A stretch of DNA of 64,000 bases, from contig CM074705.1 of assembly GCA_037367355.1 (NCBI GenBank), positions 1,612,001-1,676,000 on the forward strand. The letters are read 5' to 3'. The notes under the pieces were generated by a model. That model did not search any database, was not told where the DNA came from, and was given only the letters and a program-made list of their open reading frames with translations. A program made the position numbers and the translations under genes. Numbering within the stretch: position 1 is the first letter of the stretch; the number at the start of each line of letters is the position of its first letter. Source of the DNA: Neoscytalidium dimidiatum. Lineage: Eukaryota; Ascomycota; Dothideomycetes; Botryosphaeriales; Botryosphaeriaceae. Below are positions 45,822 to 56,726 of the stretch, piece by piece.

Positions 45822-46205
45822 TATTACGGTATAGTCGCCTAAAAAGACGGATAACGAAACCCTATAATTACTTACCGCCTACGTAACTAACTCGGGGCCT
45901 AACTTAGTAGAATACCTACCGATACTAATATACTAGACTACCGTATCTCGCTTAGTAAAGCTCGGACTACTAATTAGTACTAATTAGTAGGTTAATATTA
46001 TAGATTACTACTAATTGTACTAATTACTTAATATATATAGACTATACTTATTTATCGTAGTTAGGACCCTTATAGTTAACTTATTAATTAATTCCTATTC
46101 TACTACTATATAAACCTCTCCTATCTACTACTATATCGGCCTCTAGAAAGCCTAAGCTGCCTAACGACGCGCCTCGATTTCCCTAGAAAGAGTCCCGGCG
46201 TAATA
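45822..46205 (+). repeat. 3' LTR of Gypsy A (384 bp)
   Basis: Direct repeat of 39617-40000; followed by the CTATA target duplication. Confidence 0.95.
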
Positions 46206-46210
46206 CTATA

Positions 46211-46425
46211 TATATAGAGTAATCGGTACGATTAGTAGTAATCTATAATATTAACCTACTAATTAGTACTAATTAGTAGTCCGAGCTTTACTAAGCGAGT
46301 ATACGGTAGTCTAGTATATTAGTATCGGTAGATATTCTATCGAGTTAGGCCCCGAGTTAGTTACGTAGGCGGTAAGTAGTTATAGAGTTTTATTATCCGC
46401 CTTTCTAGGCGACTATATCGTAATA
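46211..46425 (-). repeat. 3' LTR of Gypsy B, right piece (215 bp)
   Basis: Together with 39448-39616 rebuilds exactly 384 bp once one CTATA copy is removed. Followed on plus by the reverse complement of a polypurine tract (CTATCCCCTC). Confidence 0.92.
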
Positions 46426-46531
46426 CTATCCCCTCTTTAGGTAACCTTCGGCCTAAAGATTAAGTATAAAGATAGTTAAGCTTCCTTCTTAGTTCTCTTA
46501 AGATTATTTCTCTATCGTTATATCTAGTTCC

Positions 46532-47190
46532 GCTCGTCGCTACGCGCTTCTCGCCTATATTCTTTATAACGGTACTAACGCTTCTAGACGTTATTTCTTT
46601 TATATAGAGAGACCTTATCTTTGTTATCTTATATCGCCGGATTTTAAGAGGTATTACGAGTATACTAAGTAAGGCTATCTTTATTCCTTTCCTTCTAATA
46701 TAGCTTCCCCTATTAAGTTTCGTCGTATAGATTAATAACGGGATCGGATACGGGCTTAGATTAAGTAGACCTAGCGTGAGATTAAAAGAAATAAAGCCGA
46801 GATTTAGCGGTTATAAGAGGAGGCTTAACGTTTAGTTTATCGTACCGCTACTTCTTAGTCTAAGATAATCCGCCTATTATAGATACTTTCCTTCTTAGAT
46901 TCCTAGAGTTAGGAGTTATTTAAGCGGGAGTTAGCGGCTATTAAGGCTAAGAAGGCGTAGAAGGCGCGGGCGGCTTAGAAGTCCTTATTATCTAGTTTAG
47001 GCGGTAGTAATATAGCGGGTTCCGACGGGCTAGTTTCTTAAGAGGTACTAGTAGACTAGTTTTAGATATCCTTAACGCCTTCTCCGGGGTTTACGTCGTA
47101 GAAGAATACTCTAGGTTTAGGCGGTTAGGATTTCGTCGGTAGTATTTATAGATAAGTTCCTCGTAGTTAAGGTAAGAGATTGGTTCCTAT
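46532..47190 (+). pseudogene. Antisense accessory ORF of Gypsy B
   Basis: One frame can be followed for about 650 bp on plus, opposite to B's gag-pol. The N-terminal part (ISPDFKRYYEYTK, FPSNIASPIKFRRID) has Tyr where Cys may have been; then a coiled coil rich in Lys, Arg, Glu, with stops only at TAA/TAG in apparent Gln sites; then a Ser/Gly tail (KSLLSSLGGSNIAGSDGLVS). Same architecture as the ORF in unrelated family C. No function known to me. Confidence 0.5.
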
Positions 47191-47195
47191 AAGGG

Positions 47196-47921
47196 TATTA
47201 CGAACCCTAGAATATACGGGCTTTATAGCTATAAGGAACGCGAGCCCGTACGGGAAAATAAGCCGTAGGGCCTTAAGAATCCTACGCCTAGTAGAGCCGC
47301 GCTCCTTAGTCCCGTATAAGAAGACTAGAAACACGGGACGACGGCGCGTAAGAAAACACTAGTAAGTAATAACTACCGCCCGTACGGGAAGAACGCCCCG
47401 GGCGTAACGACTAGAAAGAAGGCATGGTCTAACGGAAAGCCCGTAGGGAATAAAGGACTATACGGGTAGAAAGTAGGAAGGCAATAAGAATAGATACTAC
47501 GGGATAAAAGTATAGCGGTAGTACCGTCCGCTAGTACTATTAGAAGTCGGAAACTAGAAAATAGGCCTAAGCGCCTACGTTACGTAATACGACCTACTTA
47601 GATTAACCTAATCTAAGTCCCTTAATCTAATACTATTAATCTAACGGCGTTAATCTAATAGTACCGATCTAGATTACTATAAGCTCTTCTATAGTATATA
47701 GACACGCTTATAAGATAGTACTTTTAATCCTTATAGTTAACTTAAAGTTCTAATTTAATACTATATTAACTTAGAGGTAATAAGGCCTACTAAACTTCTA
47801 TATTACGTAACTTCTTATTCTATTATTACTCTCCTTTCCTCGTCTTTAAGGTAAAACTCTTTAACTAACCCGAACCTACTAGGCGACTCTAAAGCCTAGT
47901 AGTAGAGGCCCCGTCGTTATA
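47196..47921 (+). mobile_element. Solo LTR of Gypsy family C in element B (726 bp)
   Basis: Reverse-complement homologue of the LTR at 36324-37041. Flanked by AAGGG (47191-47195) and AAGGA (47922-47926), a 5-bp target duplication with one G-to-A change; B sequence resumes immediately after. No internal element sequence, so it was produced by LTR-LTR recombination. The 60-codon ORF inside is not a gene. Confidence 0.9.
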
Positions 47922-48100
47922 AAGGATTTCTACGGGTTCCCGGCGGAATTCGCTTCTTCCTATTTAATAAGGTACTTAAATTAACCGTCAATCTAGTCTC
48001 TATCTAAGATTTTCTCTATATTCTATTCTTTATCGGCGTTATCGGGGTATATTTTAAGTTCTAGGTTAGGTTCGGCGTTGCTATATACGGGTTTAAGTAA

Positions 48101-48200
48101 NNNNNNNNNNNNNNNNNNNNNNNNNNNNNNNNNNNNNNNNNNNNNNNNNNNNNNNNNNNNNNNNNNNNNNNNNNNNNNNNNNNNNNNNNNNNNNNNNNNN
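48101..48200. other. Assembly gap (100 N)
   Basis: Exactly 100 N, the conventional size for unknown gaps. Left side is Gypsy B internal sequence; right side is host coding sequence. The right halves of B, C and D are not seen anywhere in the window. Confidence 0.99.
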
Positions 48201-48537
48201 CTCAGTCTTCCATCCCCAAAGACTATGTTTCATGGTTCAAAGATCCGAATGACACGCCGTACGACATCAAACTTGTGGATGGCAGAAAGTTGCCGATATA
48301 CGGAGCATTCGAAGCAAAGTGGAAGATCGAGGACAAGGATTGCAGGAACCGGGAAATTTTCCCGAAGGGAAACACGATGAACAGTCTTTTCCTAGTCATT
48401 TCCGAAGACGCTCCTCATAAATTCCTAATCAGTTACGACATCATGCTTGAGGAGGGTCTATTGGAACCATGGTCTTTGTGTCAGATGGTGCGGGGTGTTG
48501 GTGGGTACCGGCCCGCACAGCCCCAAGTCTGCGACAG

Positions 48538-48745
48538 TGTCAAACACTGGTGTTGCAGTCATTGTTTTTTCCATTATAGCACGTTCCTTTCACACTTAAT
48601 TCCGCCACCAATTTCGCTTACTCATTAGCGTATACTAAATATATATAATCACCCTTATTCGGTGTTTTTCACCAGCATGCTAATTTATTTATTCTACTAA
48701 TTATTACTACTTAATATAGCACCCTATTAACTAACCAGTTTAATA
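48538..48745 (+). repeat. 5' LTR of Copia E (208 bp)
   Basis: The first about 145 bp retain CA and TG dinucleotides (TGTCAAACACTGGTGTTGC); the inner about 60 bp are converted to TA forms (TTTATTTATTCTACTAATTA). Confidence 0.95.
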
Positions 48746-51700
48746 GTTATAAGCCTAGCCCGCGTATTAATACCTTCCGAGTAATATATATATATAAGTT
48801 AACCTATAGCATCTAGGCAATAATATATACGGTAGTATCGGTATATCCTACTACTGCTACTACCTAGTGTTTAAGTACTTAATCGAGAGTCGTACGCCTT
48901 CTTCGAACCTAAAAGCATAAAGCTCTTTAGTTATTTTATTAAGGAACGCTTCCTTTACGTATAGACTACGCTATATAAGGCTAGTTAAACACTAGTATAT
49001 ACGCTATAATAGCCTTACGTGCACCAGTTATACTAACTAGCCCTAATAAATAGGAAGACTAGATTAACACTATTAGAATCAAGGCGAAATCCGATAAAAT
49101 ATTCGAATATATCGACCCTAGTAAGCCTAATAAGCTAACGTAACTAGAGGAACCTATACTAAGCCTAAATTTAGCTATATAAGGCTCCTCGTTATTAAAT
49201 CTTAATCTATAGTCGAATAATAAACTTAAAGTAGAATATAAACGGAATTTCTCGCGCTATTTAAAGGCTAAGGACCGTATTTTATAGCTATCTAAGGTTA
49301 TTACTAACTTAATTAGACGTTAATACTAACTAGTTCTTAGGAGAGTTAAGGATTATTATCTAGACGCCAACTCGCGCCCTTTGAAACGAGTAGCACCACT
49401 AGAAGATAGTATTATCGAACAGCTATATATAGAATACACGAAGCTTTAGACACCACCTACTTATTAAAACGTCCTCTTATAGATAGATAAATAGGAAGAA
49501 TAGGTATTTCGTATAGAAGTAAATAACCTTACCCTTATAACTACTAAGTATGCTAGTATAGCCTTTCTAGCAACACTTTAGAAGTACGACGAAATCTACG
49601 CCTTAAACTAACGAATACTACTTAAGAATAACCTCTTATTAGACTATAGTATTATTACAATATATAAACAGTATAGAACCGAGGTAGAGTTAAAAGGGAA
49701 CCTATATAAGCAATCTAAATAAGCCTTCTTAGTAGAATTTAGGGGCCATTCTTTAGGATAGAGGAAGCTAAAATACCTCTATAATAAGCACTATTAGTAC
49801 TCTATATACTATTATATTAATCTATCTATTCGTCCTACGAATTAGCAACCACGTAAGGAGATAGTAGAGAAAGTTAATAACGCACTTAGGAACCCTAAAC
49901 TTAAGGCGAAAGTCGATATAGCACTAGTAAGGAATAAACGAATTCTTAATTAAAAGAAGCCTATAGTACTAACTATAAAAGTTAGGTCACTCGTAGCTAT
50001 AGTAAAGACGGCACTAATAGCTTTCTCAGCTTAAAAGTAAGGTCCTACTACGATATAGCTCTTATAGATTACAGACACTAGCTTAAACGCTTATATTTAC
50101 TACAAATATATAAAACAACGACTTACGAATATTCGCCTAGCAGTAAACGGTAAATACGTTATTTTAGGTAGCGGACCTCAACTAATTAAAAGCTACGCAG
50201 ACGTACCAATTATAGTATAAAGGAATAGTAAGGAAGTTAAAATACTCCTTAAGAACGTCTACTACGTACCTAATATATTAGCGAACCTTATCTTAATCTA
50301 AACTATTAAGAAATCAGGCTGTTTAATAGACGCTGGTAAAAGACGTATATACGAGATAGTAGATCGGTCTACCTTCTACGATATTATAGTAGAAAACGAC
50401 ACCTACTTTATTAAACACTACTAGGAGTTAACTTTACCGAATACGAGCTACGCTCTAGCTACTACAACTACTAGGAAGCTTCTAATTAATTACTAGCATA
50501 AGATTATAGCTTATATAGGCAGAGGAGTAATAACTCACCTCCCTAAAGCCGCTTAAGAAGCTAAAATTAAACCTTAATCGAATTAGGAATCGTACTATAA
50601 TATATATATAAGAACGAAAGCGTACTAGATTATTTTACGTTTAGAAAAGAAGGAAGAATAGTTATTAGAACCCTTCTTTCGCGTCTTATTTAACATAATT
50701 ATTATAATAGACGCGTATAACAAGCATAGATATATTATACACCTAGAATATACAGTAACGAACTATATACTCGTTCGTTCACATATAAATAAACACTAAT
50801 ACGTAGATATTCTTTAGGAGTTCTTCTAGTTAATTCAAACCCGTTTTAAGTAGAAAGTCGTATTCTTTCGCTCTAATAACGAGACCTCCTTAACTTATAT
50901 ATTTTACGACTCTATAAGAAAGTAAGGAATTACCTAGAAGGCTTCTATACTATATACTCCTAAATAGAATAGACATTCAGAACGGTTAGGAGGAGTCCTC
51001 ACTACTAAAGCTCGCGCCTTACGAGTAGAAGGCAACTTTCTAGTAGAACTATAGCTAGAAATCTACTCCGTAGCGGCCTATATTTATAACCGAACCCCTA
51101 GTAGGCGCTTAAAGTGGAAAACTCCATTTGAGTTAGTATATAGTAGTAAGCCTTCGCTAGCACACTTACGAGTATACGGCAGTAAGGCCTACACATTAAA
51201 CAAAACCATTACGTCATCCAATAAACTATTAGACAGAGCCCTAGTAGGCTACTTAATCGGCTATAATTCTAGAAATATCTACCGAATATAGTACCTACCG
51301 GATTAAAGGGTTATTATTATACGAGATATTACTTTCGACGAAATAATAAGGTTTTAGCCTTACGAAAAAGAAACCTTTATACTAGAGGCACCTAAAGAAG
51401 TAGCAGAACCTCTAATAGAGTACCTACTAATTATACTTAACCTAAATAATATAATCGATTTAAGTTCTAAAAGTAAGAGTAATTAGGAGGAAGAAGAAAG
51501 CTCTATACGGAGAACTACGCCCTCCGCGGACGATAGTGGGCCAAATTTTTATATAAAACAGTCATTACCTAGCTATAGTCTCCGTAAAGACCCTAAAATA
51601 CACCCTCCTTAGGGTTAATTACCGACTCCTAAAGCCTTACCTAAAGTAGAAAATCAACTACTATTATAGAGCGCTTCTAGAGTAGGGGGTAAGACTATAA

Positions 51701-53971
51701 TAATATAAGAAGCTTAGGAATCGCTATAGAGAGGTAATTAGGCCTTAAGAGTAGTAGAAATCTCTCCTAAAATCAACCCTTCTAATATTATTAAAGGACG
51801 CCGCACTAGGTTTAGGAAAACGGCCTACGTAGCTTTATTATAGTAAAACCACCAGTATAAGACGGCCTTTTACGCAGCTTAGTCTATCTTACCGAAAATA
51901 ACACGGCTAGAAGCTAAAGCATACGACCTCCCTCCTAAACTACGTAACTATAAAGAGCTACTCGTTCATCCGTATAAGAAGCAGTTCTTAGAAGCTCTAT
52001 AAGAGGAAATAAGGAAGCTCTAAGTAAAGAACGTCTAGAAGGAAGTGCTAATCACCGAAGCTATTAATAAGCAAAAACAGGTTATACTACTTACTAAAGT
52101 ATTTAAATATAAACTTAACGAATTCGGCTAATTAACGAAGTATAAGGCACGAATATATATAAGAGGGGATAAGCAGTATACCGCTTAAGACACGTATACT
52201 ACTATATTAGCTCTACGTATACTTAGAACCCTTATAGCACTTATTACCGCCTTCGACTTCGAAACTCGTTAGTACGACGTGGTAAACGCCTTCCCCCACG
52301 TTATTCTAGATAAGGAAGTCTACTATTACCTACTAAACGGTATGAATATTAAGCCCGGAAAAGTACTACGCCTACTACGAGCACTATACGGCCTTAAACA
52401 AGCACTAGCGCTCTAGTAGAAGTATCTCTATAAAACTCTTTAAGAGCTTAGACTCTAGGAAGTACTAGAAGCTCTATATCTATTTAAAAACGAATACCTA
52501 ATCGTCTTCTTCTTCGTAGACGATATTATCGTTGCCTATAGTAAGAACTATAAGAAGCACGTTAATAGCTTCTAAAAGAAGCTCTTCTAGTACTACGAAA
52601 TACGCCTAATTAGTAAAGTATAATAGTTCCTTATAGTACAGATTATACGGAATAGAAATAGAAGGTATATATAGCTCTTATAAGAGTTATATATAAAGAC
52701 ACTTATTAAGCGTTTTTATATCGATAAAAGTATTAAGACATTAACACTACTGCCTACCTAGGAGTAAATCGCGAAGAATACTAGGCAGGTAACTCCTACT
52801 TAAATTTATAAGTACTAGAGTAAAGTTAGTTCGATTAACTTTACTTCTATATTTATACGCCCTAATATTACTTTTATAACGTCTAAGCTCTTAGAATACC
52901 TATAAAACCCTTTAGAGTACTATTAAAGGCTAGCGAAGCAAGTACTTATATACTTAGGAAATATACGAAGGAGAGCACTCTTTATAGACGGCTCTAATAT
53001 AGGCGAAAGCACTTTCGTAGCTAGTAGTAATACCTTATTCGCTACGGATACGGATATAAGAAAAAGCTACTAAGGATTTATCTTTACCCTTTTCGGTATA
53101 CTAGTAGACTAGAGTGCTAGAAAGTAGCGTATAGTCTTAACTTCTACTACTAAAGCTAAACTCCTCGTACTATTAGAAACCGCTCGCTATACTATTTAGT
53201 AGAAAAGATTCTTTAAGAATATAAGCTTTAATCTAGGACACGAAATTAAAATATAATACGATAATAGGCAAACACTAGAGCTTATAAACGAATTAGGACT
53301 AAAACTTAATACTAGCCTACGATATATTAATATACACTAACACTAGCTTCGCTAGAAAGTATAGACATAGACAATTAAGCTAAAATAGACGCCGATAGCT
53401 AAAATAGTAGCTAATAGTATAACGAAAGTACTTATAAGGTAATAATACCTTACTTTCGTATAATTACTAAATTTATACGATATACCAAATACGGAGTAAT
53501 TAGTAGTTACCTACCGGTAAACCTATTTAACACTATAGGTTTTCTAGTTGATTCTATACGATATAGCGAATTATTTATTCTGACGTTACGCCTACTACCG
53601 CATTCGGACGTTACGTTTTCGCCGACCGCCTAGCAGAAAACGCCCTATATATACTCGCTACCCTCGCTCTACTACTAACTTTCTTTCCTCTATAAGGGTT
53701 ATAAGTACCTCGTTTACTAGTACCCTATATAGGTATCACGTTATACGACTACCTCCCTACTGCTATACTCTTTATTTTTTCGTTCTTTACGCTTCCAACT
53801 ACCTAGAAAATCATAAAATTATCAATTTTAATTATTAATACGTGCTTAGTAAGTTATAAGAAAGATTTTACTTATTATTATACTAATACGGTAAAAGTAA
53901 TACCTCTATAGCTTTTAATAAGGCTCCCTACGGTCTTTTCGTAAGACTCTACGCACCTTACGAAGGGGGTG
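48746..53971 (+). pseudogene. gag-pol of Copia E, RIP-inactivated
   Basis: Readable in order: gag (about 49000-50050), protease and GAG-pre-integrase zone (about 50080-50520), integrase (about 50600-51250), reverse transcriptase (about 51950-52650) with RALYGLKQALAL and the active-site block F-V-D-D at 52513-52524 still intact, and RNase H (about 52950-53420). Integrase before RT defines the Ty1/Copia class. Numerous TAA/TAG stops make it non-coding. Confidence 0.85.
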
Positions 53972-54179
53972 TGTCAAATACTAGTATTATAGTTATTATT
54001 TTTTCCATTATAGCACGTTCCTTTTACACTTAATTCCGCTACTAATTTCGCTTACTTATTAGCGTATACTAAATATATATAATCACCCTTATTCGGTGTT
54101 TTTTACTAGCATGCTAATTCATTCATTCTACTAATCATTACTGCTCAACACAGCACCCCATCAACTAACCAGTTCAATA
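53972..54179 (+). repeat. 3' LTR of Copia E (208 bp)
   Basis: Mirror image of the 5' LTR in mutation state: the inner part (TGTCAAATACTAGTATTATA) is mutated, the outer about 65 bp (ATTCATTCATTCTACTAATC onward) is not. Confidence 0.95.
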
Positions 54180-54356
54180 GACAGTCAGTCCGACCACGAG
54201 AATTACGGTCCACTTTTGCTGATTGCTCTGATAGACCCAAACAGACGTGCTGCGCATCAAGCTATCAGAGCTGCTGAGCGTGAGTACCAAGACAATAAGA
54301 ACAAGTCCGCGCCGAAGAATACGTCTCAGTTTACGCCCAAGCCCAGGAAGAATTAA

Positions 54357-54829
54357 ACCCCGCTGGATCTGGTTCTTTGCATATTACGCTCCAGCTCTCC
54401 AACAGGGTTCCAAATATTCACCAGATTGCAATAAATAACAGCCAATATACGCCACCTACCATAGTCTTTCTTTTTCATTTGCGTAAACAATCACCAAATA
54501 ACGTCCTCTTCATTCCGGTATGATCCACATGTTTCAATATCTGGCGGGTAGGGAGGTTTTGGGTAACTCAGATTGATAAATCTTCCTTGACGGTCAACAA
54601 ACTGTTCTCGTTCTTTCTTTGATCATAATCCCTGCTTCCTTTTCTCTTTTTTTTTTTCTTAAATTGGAAAATCTTTCTCTGGTCAAGGGAAGTGATCGTG
54701 GCGATATCAACCGTTCACAGCCCGGCGACTCGACTTATGAGCTTACGAACAATACGTACACGTACACAGTCACACTGAGTGGCACGAATGACGAATCTTC
54801 TCACTCACTCGCGCAATCCATTGACACAA
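54357..54829. other. Intergenic between convergent genes
   Basis: 3' flank of the split host gene (+) and of the DUF6594-like gene (-). Contains a T-rich run near 54647-54658. No gene seen. Confidence 0.6.
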
Positions 54830-56171
54830 TTATTGCCCAACATTATCCGTTCCACTAGTACCCACTTGCACGAAGACGACCTGCACGGCGGAGAACGCTG
54901 CCGACACGGCGAAAACCTCGCTGCGCTTTGCCGACGTAAAGGCCGCCATCGAGAACGACACCAGAAGGTTGAACACCGCGATCAAGCCTAGTCGCACCTT
55001 CAGCGAGTGCACGCAGAACAGGATCGCGATGGAGAGGATCGGGAGGGCCGACGCCAGGACGCTTGCGATTACGAGTGTGCCGCGGAACATCACTGAGTCG
55101 TGAATGCCCACCATCATGTCCCGGAGGCTGCCCTTCGCCATCCCTTTCCTTGTAGTTGTTGTAGGCTTTCGACCGGCCATTATGCGCAGTAACTTGTTAA
55201 CGGCACTCTCCATCACCCAATTAGAGAAGAAGTCCTCCTTGCGGCGGGGAAGCAGGGCAATGAGGTCTGGTGCGCGGGTCTCCGGGTCGTGGGTGTCGCC
55301 CCAGAGGTCGGCATCTTTGCCGCTTAGCATGCCGGCTTCCATCTCCGGGCACTCGAGGTAGCGCTGGATGTAGCGGAGGTCATACGGGCTCGGTGCTTCG
55401 GTCGAGACGATTTTGCGCTGCTGAATGAGCGCTTCATCTACAGTCGAATCAGTGATATCAATGCCAGTCGGTTAGATAGGTTAAACAGAGCCTAAGCTTT
55501 GGGGGTTTCCAGAACGACTGGGACCGGTGCATGAAGAAATGAATCCGCCAATAATACCTGCCGCAAACGCTAAGAGTGATGGCGCCCAAAAGAAAAAAAA
55601 AAAAGAAGTCATGGCAGAGCAGCGGGTGGGGAGAATAGGAGAGAAGAGTGAGATGTTGGGAATAACTGGTCGATTAGTGTAGGTTGCAATACAGGAGGAA
55701 TATAAAGGCGATGACAATGAAGCTTCGAGTGATAAACGTACTGTACTCCTTGAGCTTCTGGCGAATTTTCAGGACCAGCATCCATTGGTCATCGTTACCA
55801 TCATCCGTAGACTCGCTAAGCATATACCAGTTCTTCGCATATCGGGAAGGACGCCCTGACCGCATATCGTCTCTCGCTTGCAGCCTTCGCAGGTCTTCCT
55901 CCAGACTGACTAGTTCGGCCTGCATATATAGAATGTTCTGAGCGTTGAGGAAGCCAAATCTACGGAAGATGGCTACTTCTGGCATCAATCCCATCTGTAC
56001 GGCGAGCTTGGGATATCCCGATGGAGGGTCCGGATCATGGTCTGTCACTGATGGAAGGCCAGACTCCAAGCTTAAAGGGGTCACTGAACGAGTGGAAGAT
56101 GTTCTCTGGGACGGTGGGTGTTGTGAACGGGATTCATACACAGGAAGTTCGGACAGTCCGTGACGCGACAT
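54830..56171 (-). CDS. DUF6594-like fungal membrane protein
   Basis: Exons 56171..55742 and 55437..54830; 345 residues. The 304-nt intron is long for this window but the junction is supported by the donor GTACGT, acceptor TGTAG and by the restored family motif KLKEYNEALIQQ. Family marks: GYPKLAVQMGLMPEVAIFRR and FGFLNAQNILYMQAELVSLE in the N-terminal half, a central DLRYIQRYLECPE segment, WVMESAVNKLL, and three C-terminal membrane spans (LVIASVLASALPILSIAILF; VRLGLIAVFNLLVSFSMAAF; FAVSAAFSAVQVVFVQ). Function unknown; the family is expanded in ascomycetes and often found near heterokaryon-incompatibility type genes. Start at MSRHGLSE is the first ATG of the exon. Confidence 0.85.
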
Positions 56172-56519
56172 TGTTGTTGACTTCTCTTTCTGCTCTTGAG
56201 CACGAAATCAGATCAGGCTGGCTGTGAACACAGGAGTGCATCAAGGAGGCAGCTCCAGCTTTTCTGTCATAGGGTGACTTATCTCAACTTGAGCATTGCG
56301 TATGACGTTCAGCCTCATGGCTTACCTTCTCCGCGTATCAGCCGTAAACGACAAGGCAAAAAGGCAATTGCCACTTTTGCTGCACGGACGCCCTAATTGT
56401 TTCTGAGTTCATGCTGGGTTTAGGTGGCGCGTTGCGATTCCAGTTTGTGGGTGGAAGTCCGAAGCTCTGAAAGCCAAAGCTACGGCTTGGACACATCTAT
56501 AGAATGAATATTGATCATC
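56172..56519. other. Upstream region of the DUF6594-like gene
   Basis: About 350 bp up to the solo Copia LTR. Short ORFs only; nothing recognised. Confidence 0.5.
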
Positions 56520-56726
56520 TGTCAAACACTGGTATTGCAGTCGTCGTTTCATTACTATAGCACATTCCTTTCACACTTAATTCCGCCACCAATTTCGCTT
56601 ACTCATTAGCGTATACTGAATATATATAATCACCCTCATTCGGTGTTTTTCACCAGCATGCCAATTCATTCATTCTACTCATCATTACTGCTCATTACAG
56701 CACCCCATCAATTACTCAGTTCAATA
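56520..56726 (+). mobile_element. Solo LTR of the Copia family (207 bp), not RIP-mutated
   Basis: Full-length LTR starting TGTCAAACACTGGTATTGC and ending CAGTTCAATA, flanked by TCATC (56515-56519 and 56727-56731). It keeps CA/TG dinucleotides that are TA in elements D and E. About 350 bp upstream of the DUF6594-like gene start. Confidence 0.93.

Larger units (their letters stand above)
39617..46205 (+). mobile_element. Complete Gypsy element A (chromovirus), 6,589 bp
   Basis: Two 384-bp LTRs (39617-40000 and 45822-46205) flank internal sequence; 5-bp target duplications CTATA lie at 39612-39616 and 46206-46210. A polypurine tract (AGGGGGGATAG) precedes the 3' LTR. LTR ends read TATTACGG..GGCGTAATA, probably TGTTACGG..GGCGTAACA before mutation. 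Structurally complete but coding capacity destroyed by RIP-type changes. Confidence 0.95.
39448..48100 (-). mobile_element. Gypsy element B, minus strand, interrupted by A and by a solo LTR
   Basis: B consists of its 3' LTR (39448-39616 plus 46211-46425, 169+215 = 384 bp), internal sequence 46426-47195 and 47927-48100, then the assembly gap. It is homologous to element A in reverse orientation. A is inserted in B's LTR with target duplication CTATA; a C-type solo LTR is inserted at 47196. B itself interrupts C, flanked on the left by ATTAG (39443-39447). Its pol upstream of the chromodomain is lost in the gap. Confidence 0.88.
48538..54179 (+). mobile_element. Complete Copia element E, 5,642 bp, inserted in a host gene
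   Basis: 208-bp LTRs at 48538-48745 and 53972-54179, flanked by perfect 5-bp target duplications GACAG (48533-48537 and 54180-54184). A purine-rich tract (CGAAGGGGGTG) precedes the 3' LTR. LTR ends are TGTCAAA..TTCAATA. Same family as D and the solo LTR at 56520-56726. Interior heavily RIP-mutated, LTR outer ends not. Confidence 0.96.
48201..54356 (+). pseudogene. Host gene with retropepsin-like C-terminal region, split by Copia E
   Basis: Coding pieces 48201..48537 (5' end lost in the gap) and 54185..54356 (stop TAA 54354-54356). The left frame, read from 48203, is open and hydrophilic: YVSWFKDPNDTPYDIKLVDG, then GAFEAKWKIED, FLVISEDAPHKFLISYDIML. This alternation of beta strands resembles the latter half of a retropepsin-like aspartic protease domain as found in fungal hypothetical proteins (the DTG part would be in the gap). 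With the 5,642-bp Copia and one GACAG copy taken out, the phase is kept and 56 further codons follow, ending in a Lys-rich tail KPRKN. Not RIP-mutated on either side. Its function is unknown. Confidence 0.75.

Noticed and set aside
47180..47362. 60-codon plus-strand ORF
   Set aside because: It lies across the junction of element B and a Gypsy C-type solo LTR; the inverted LTR copy at 36324-37041 has no such ORF.
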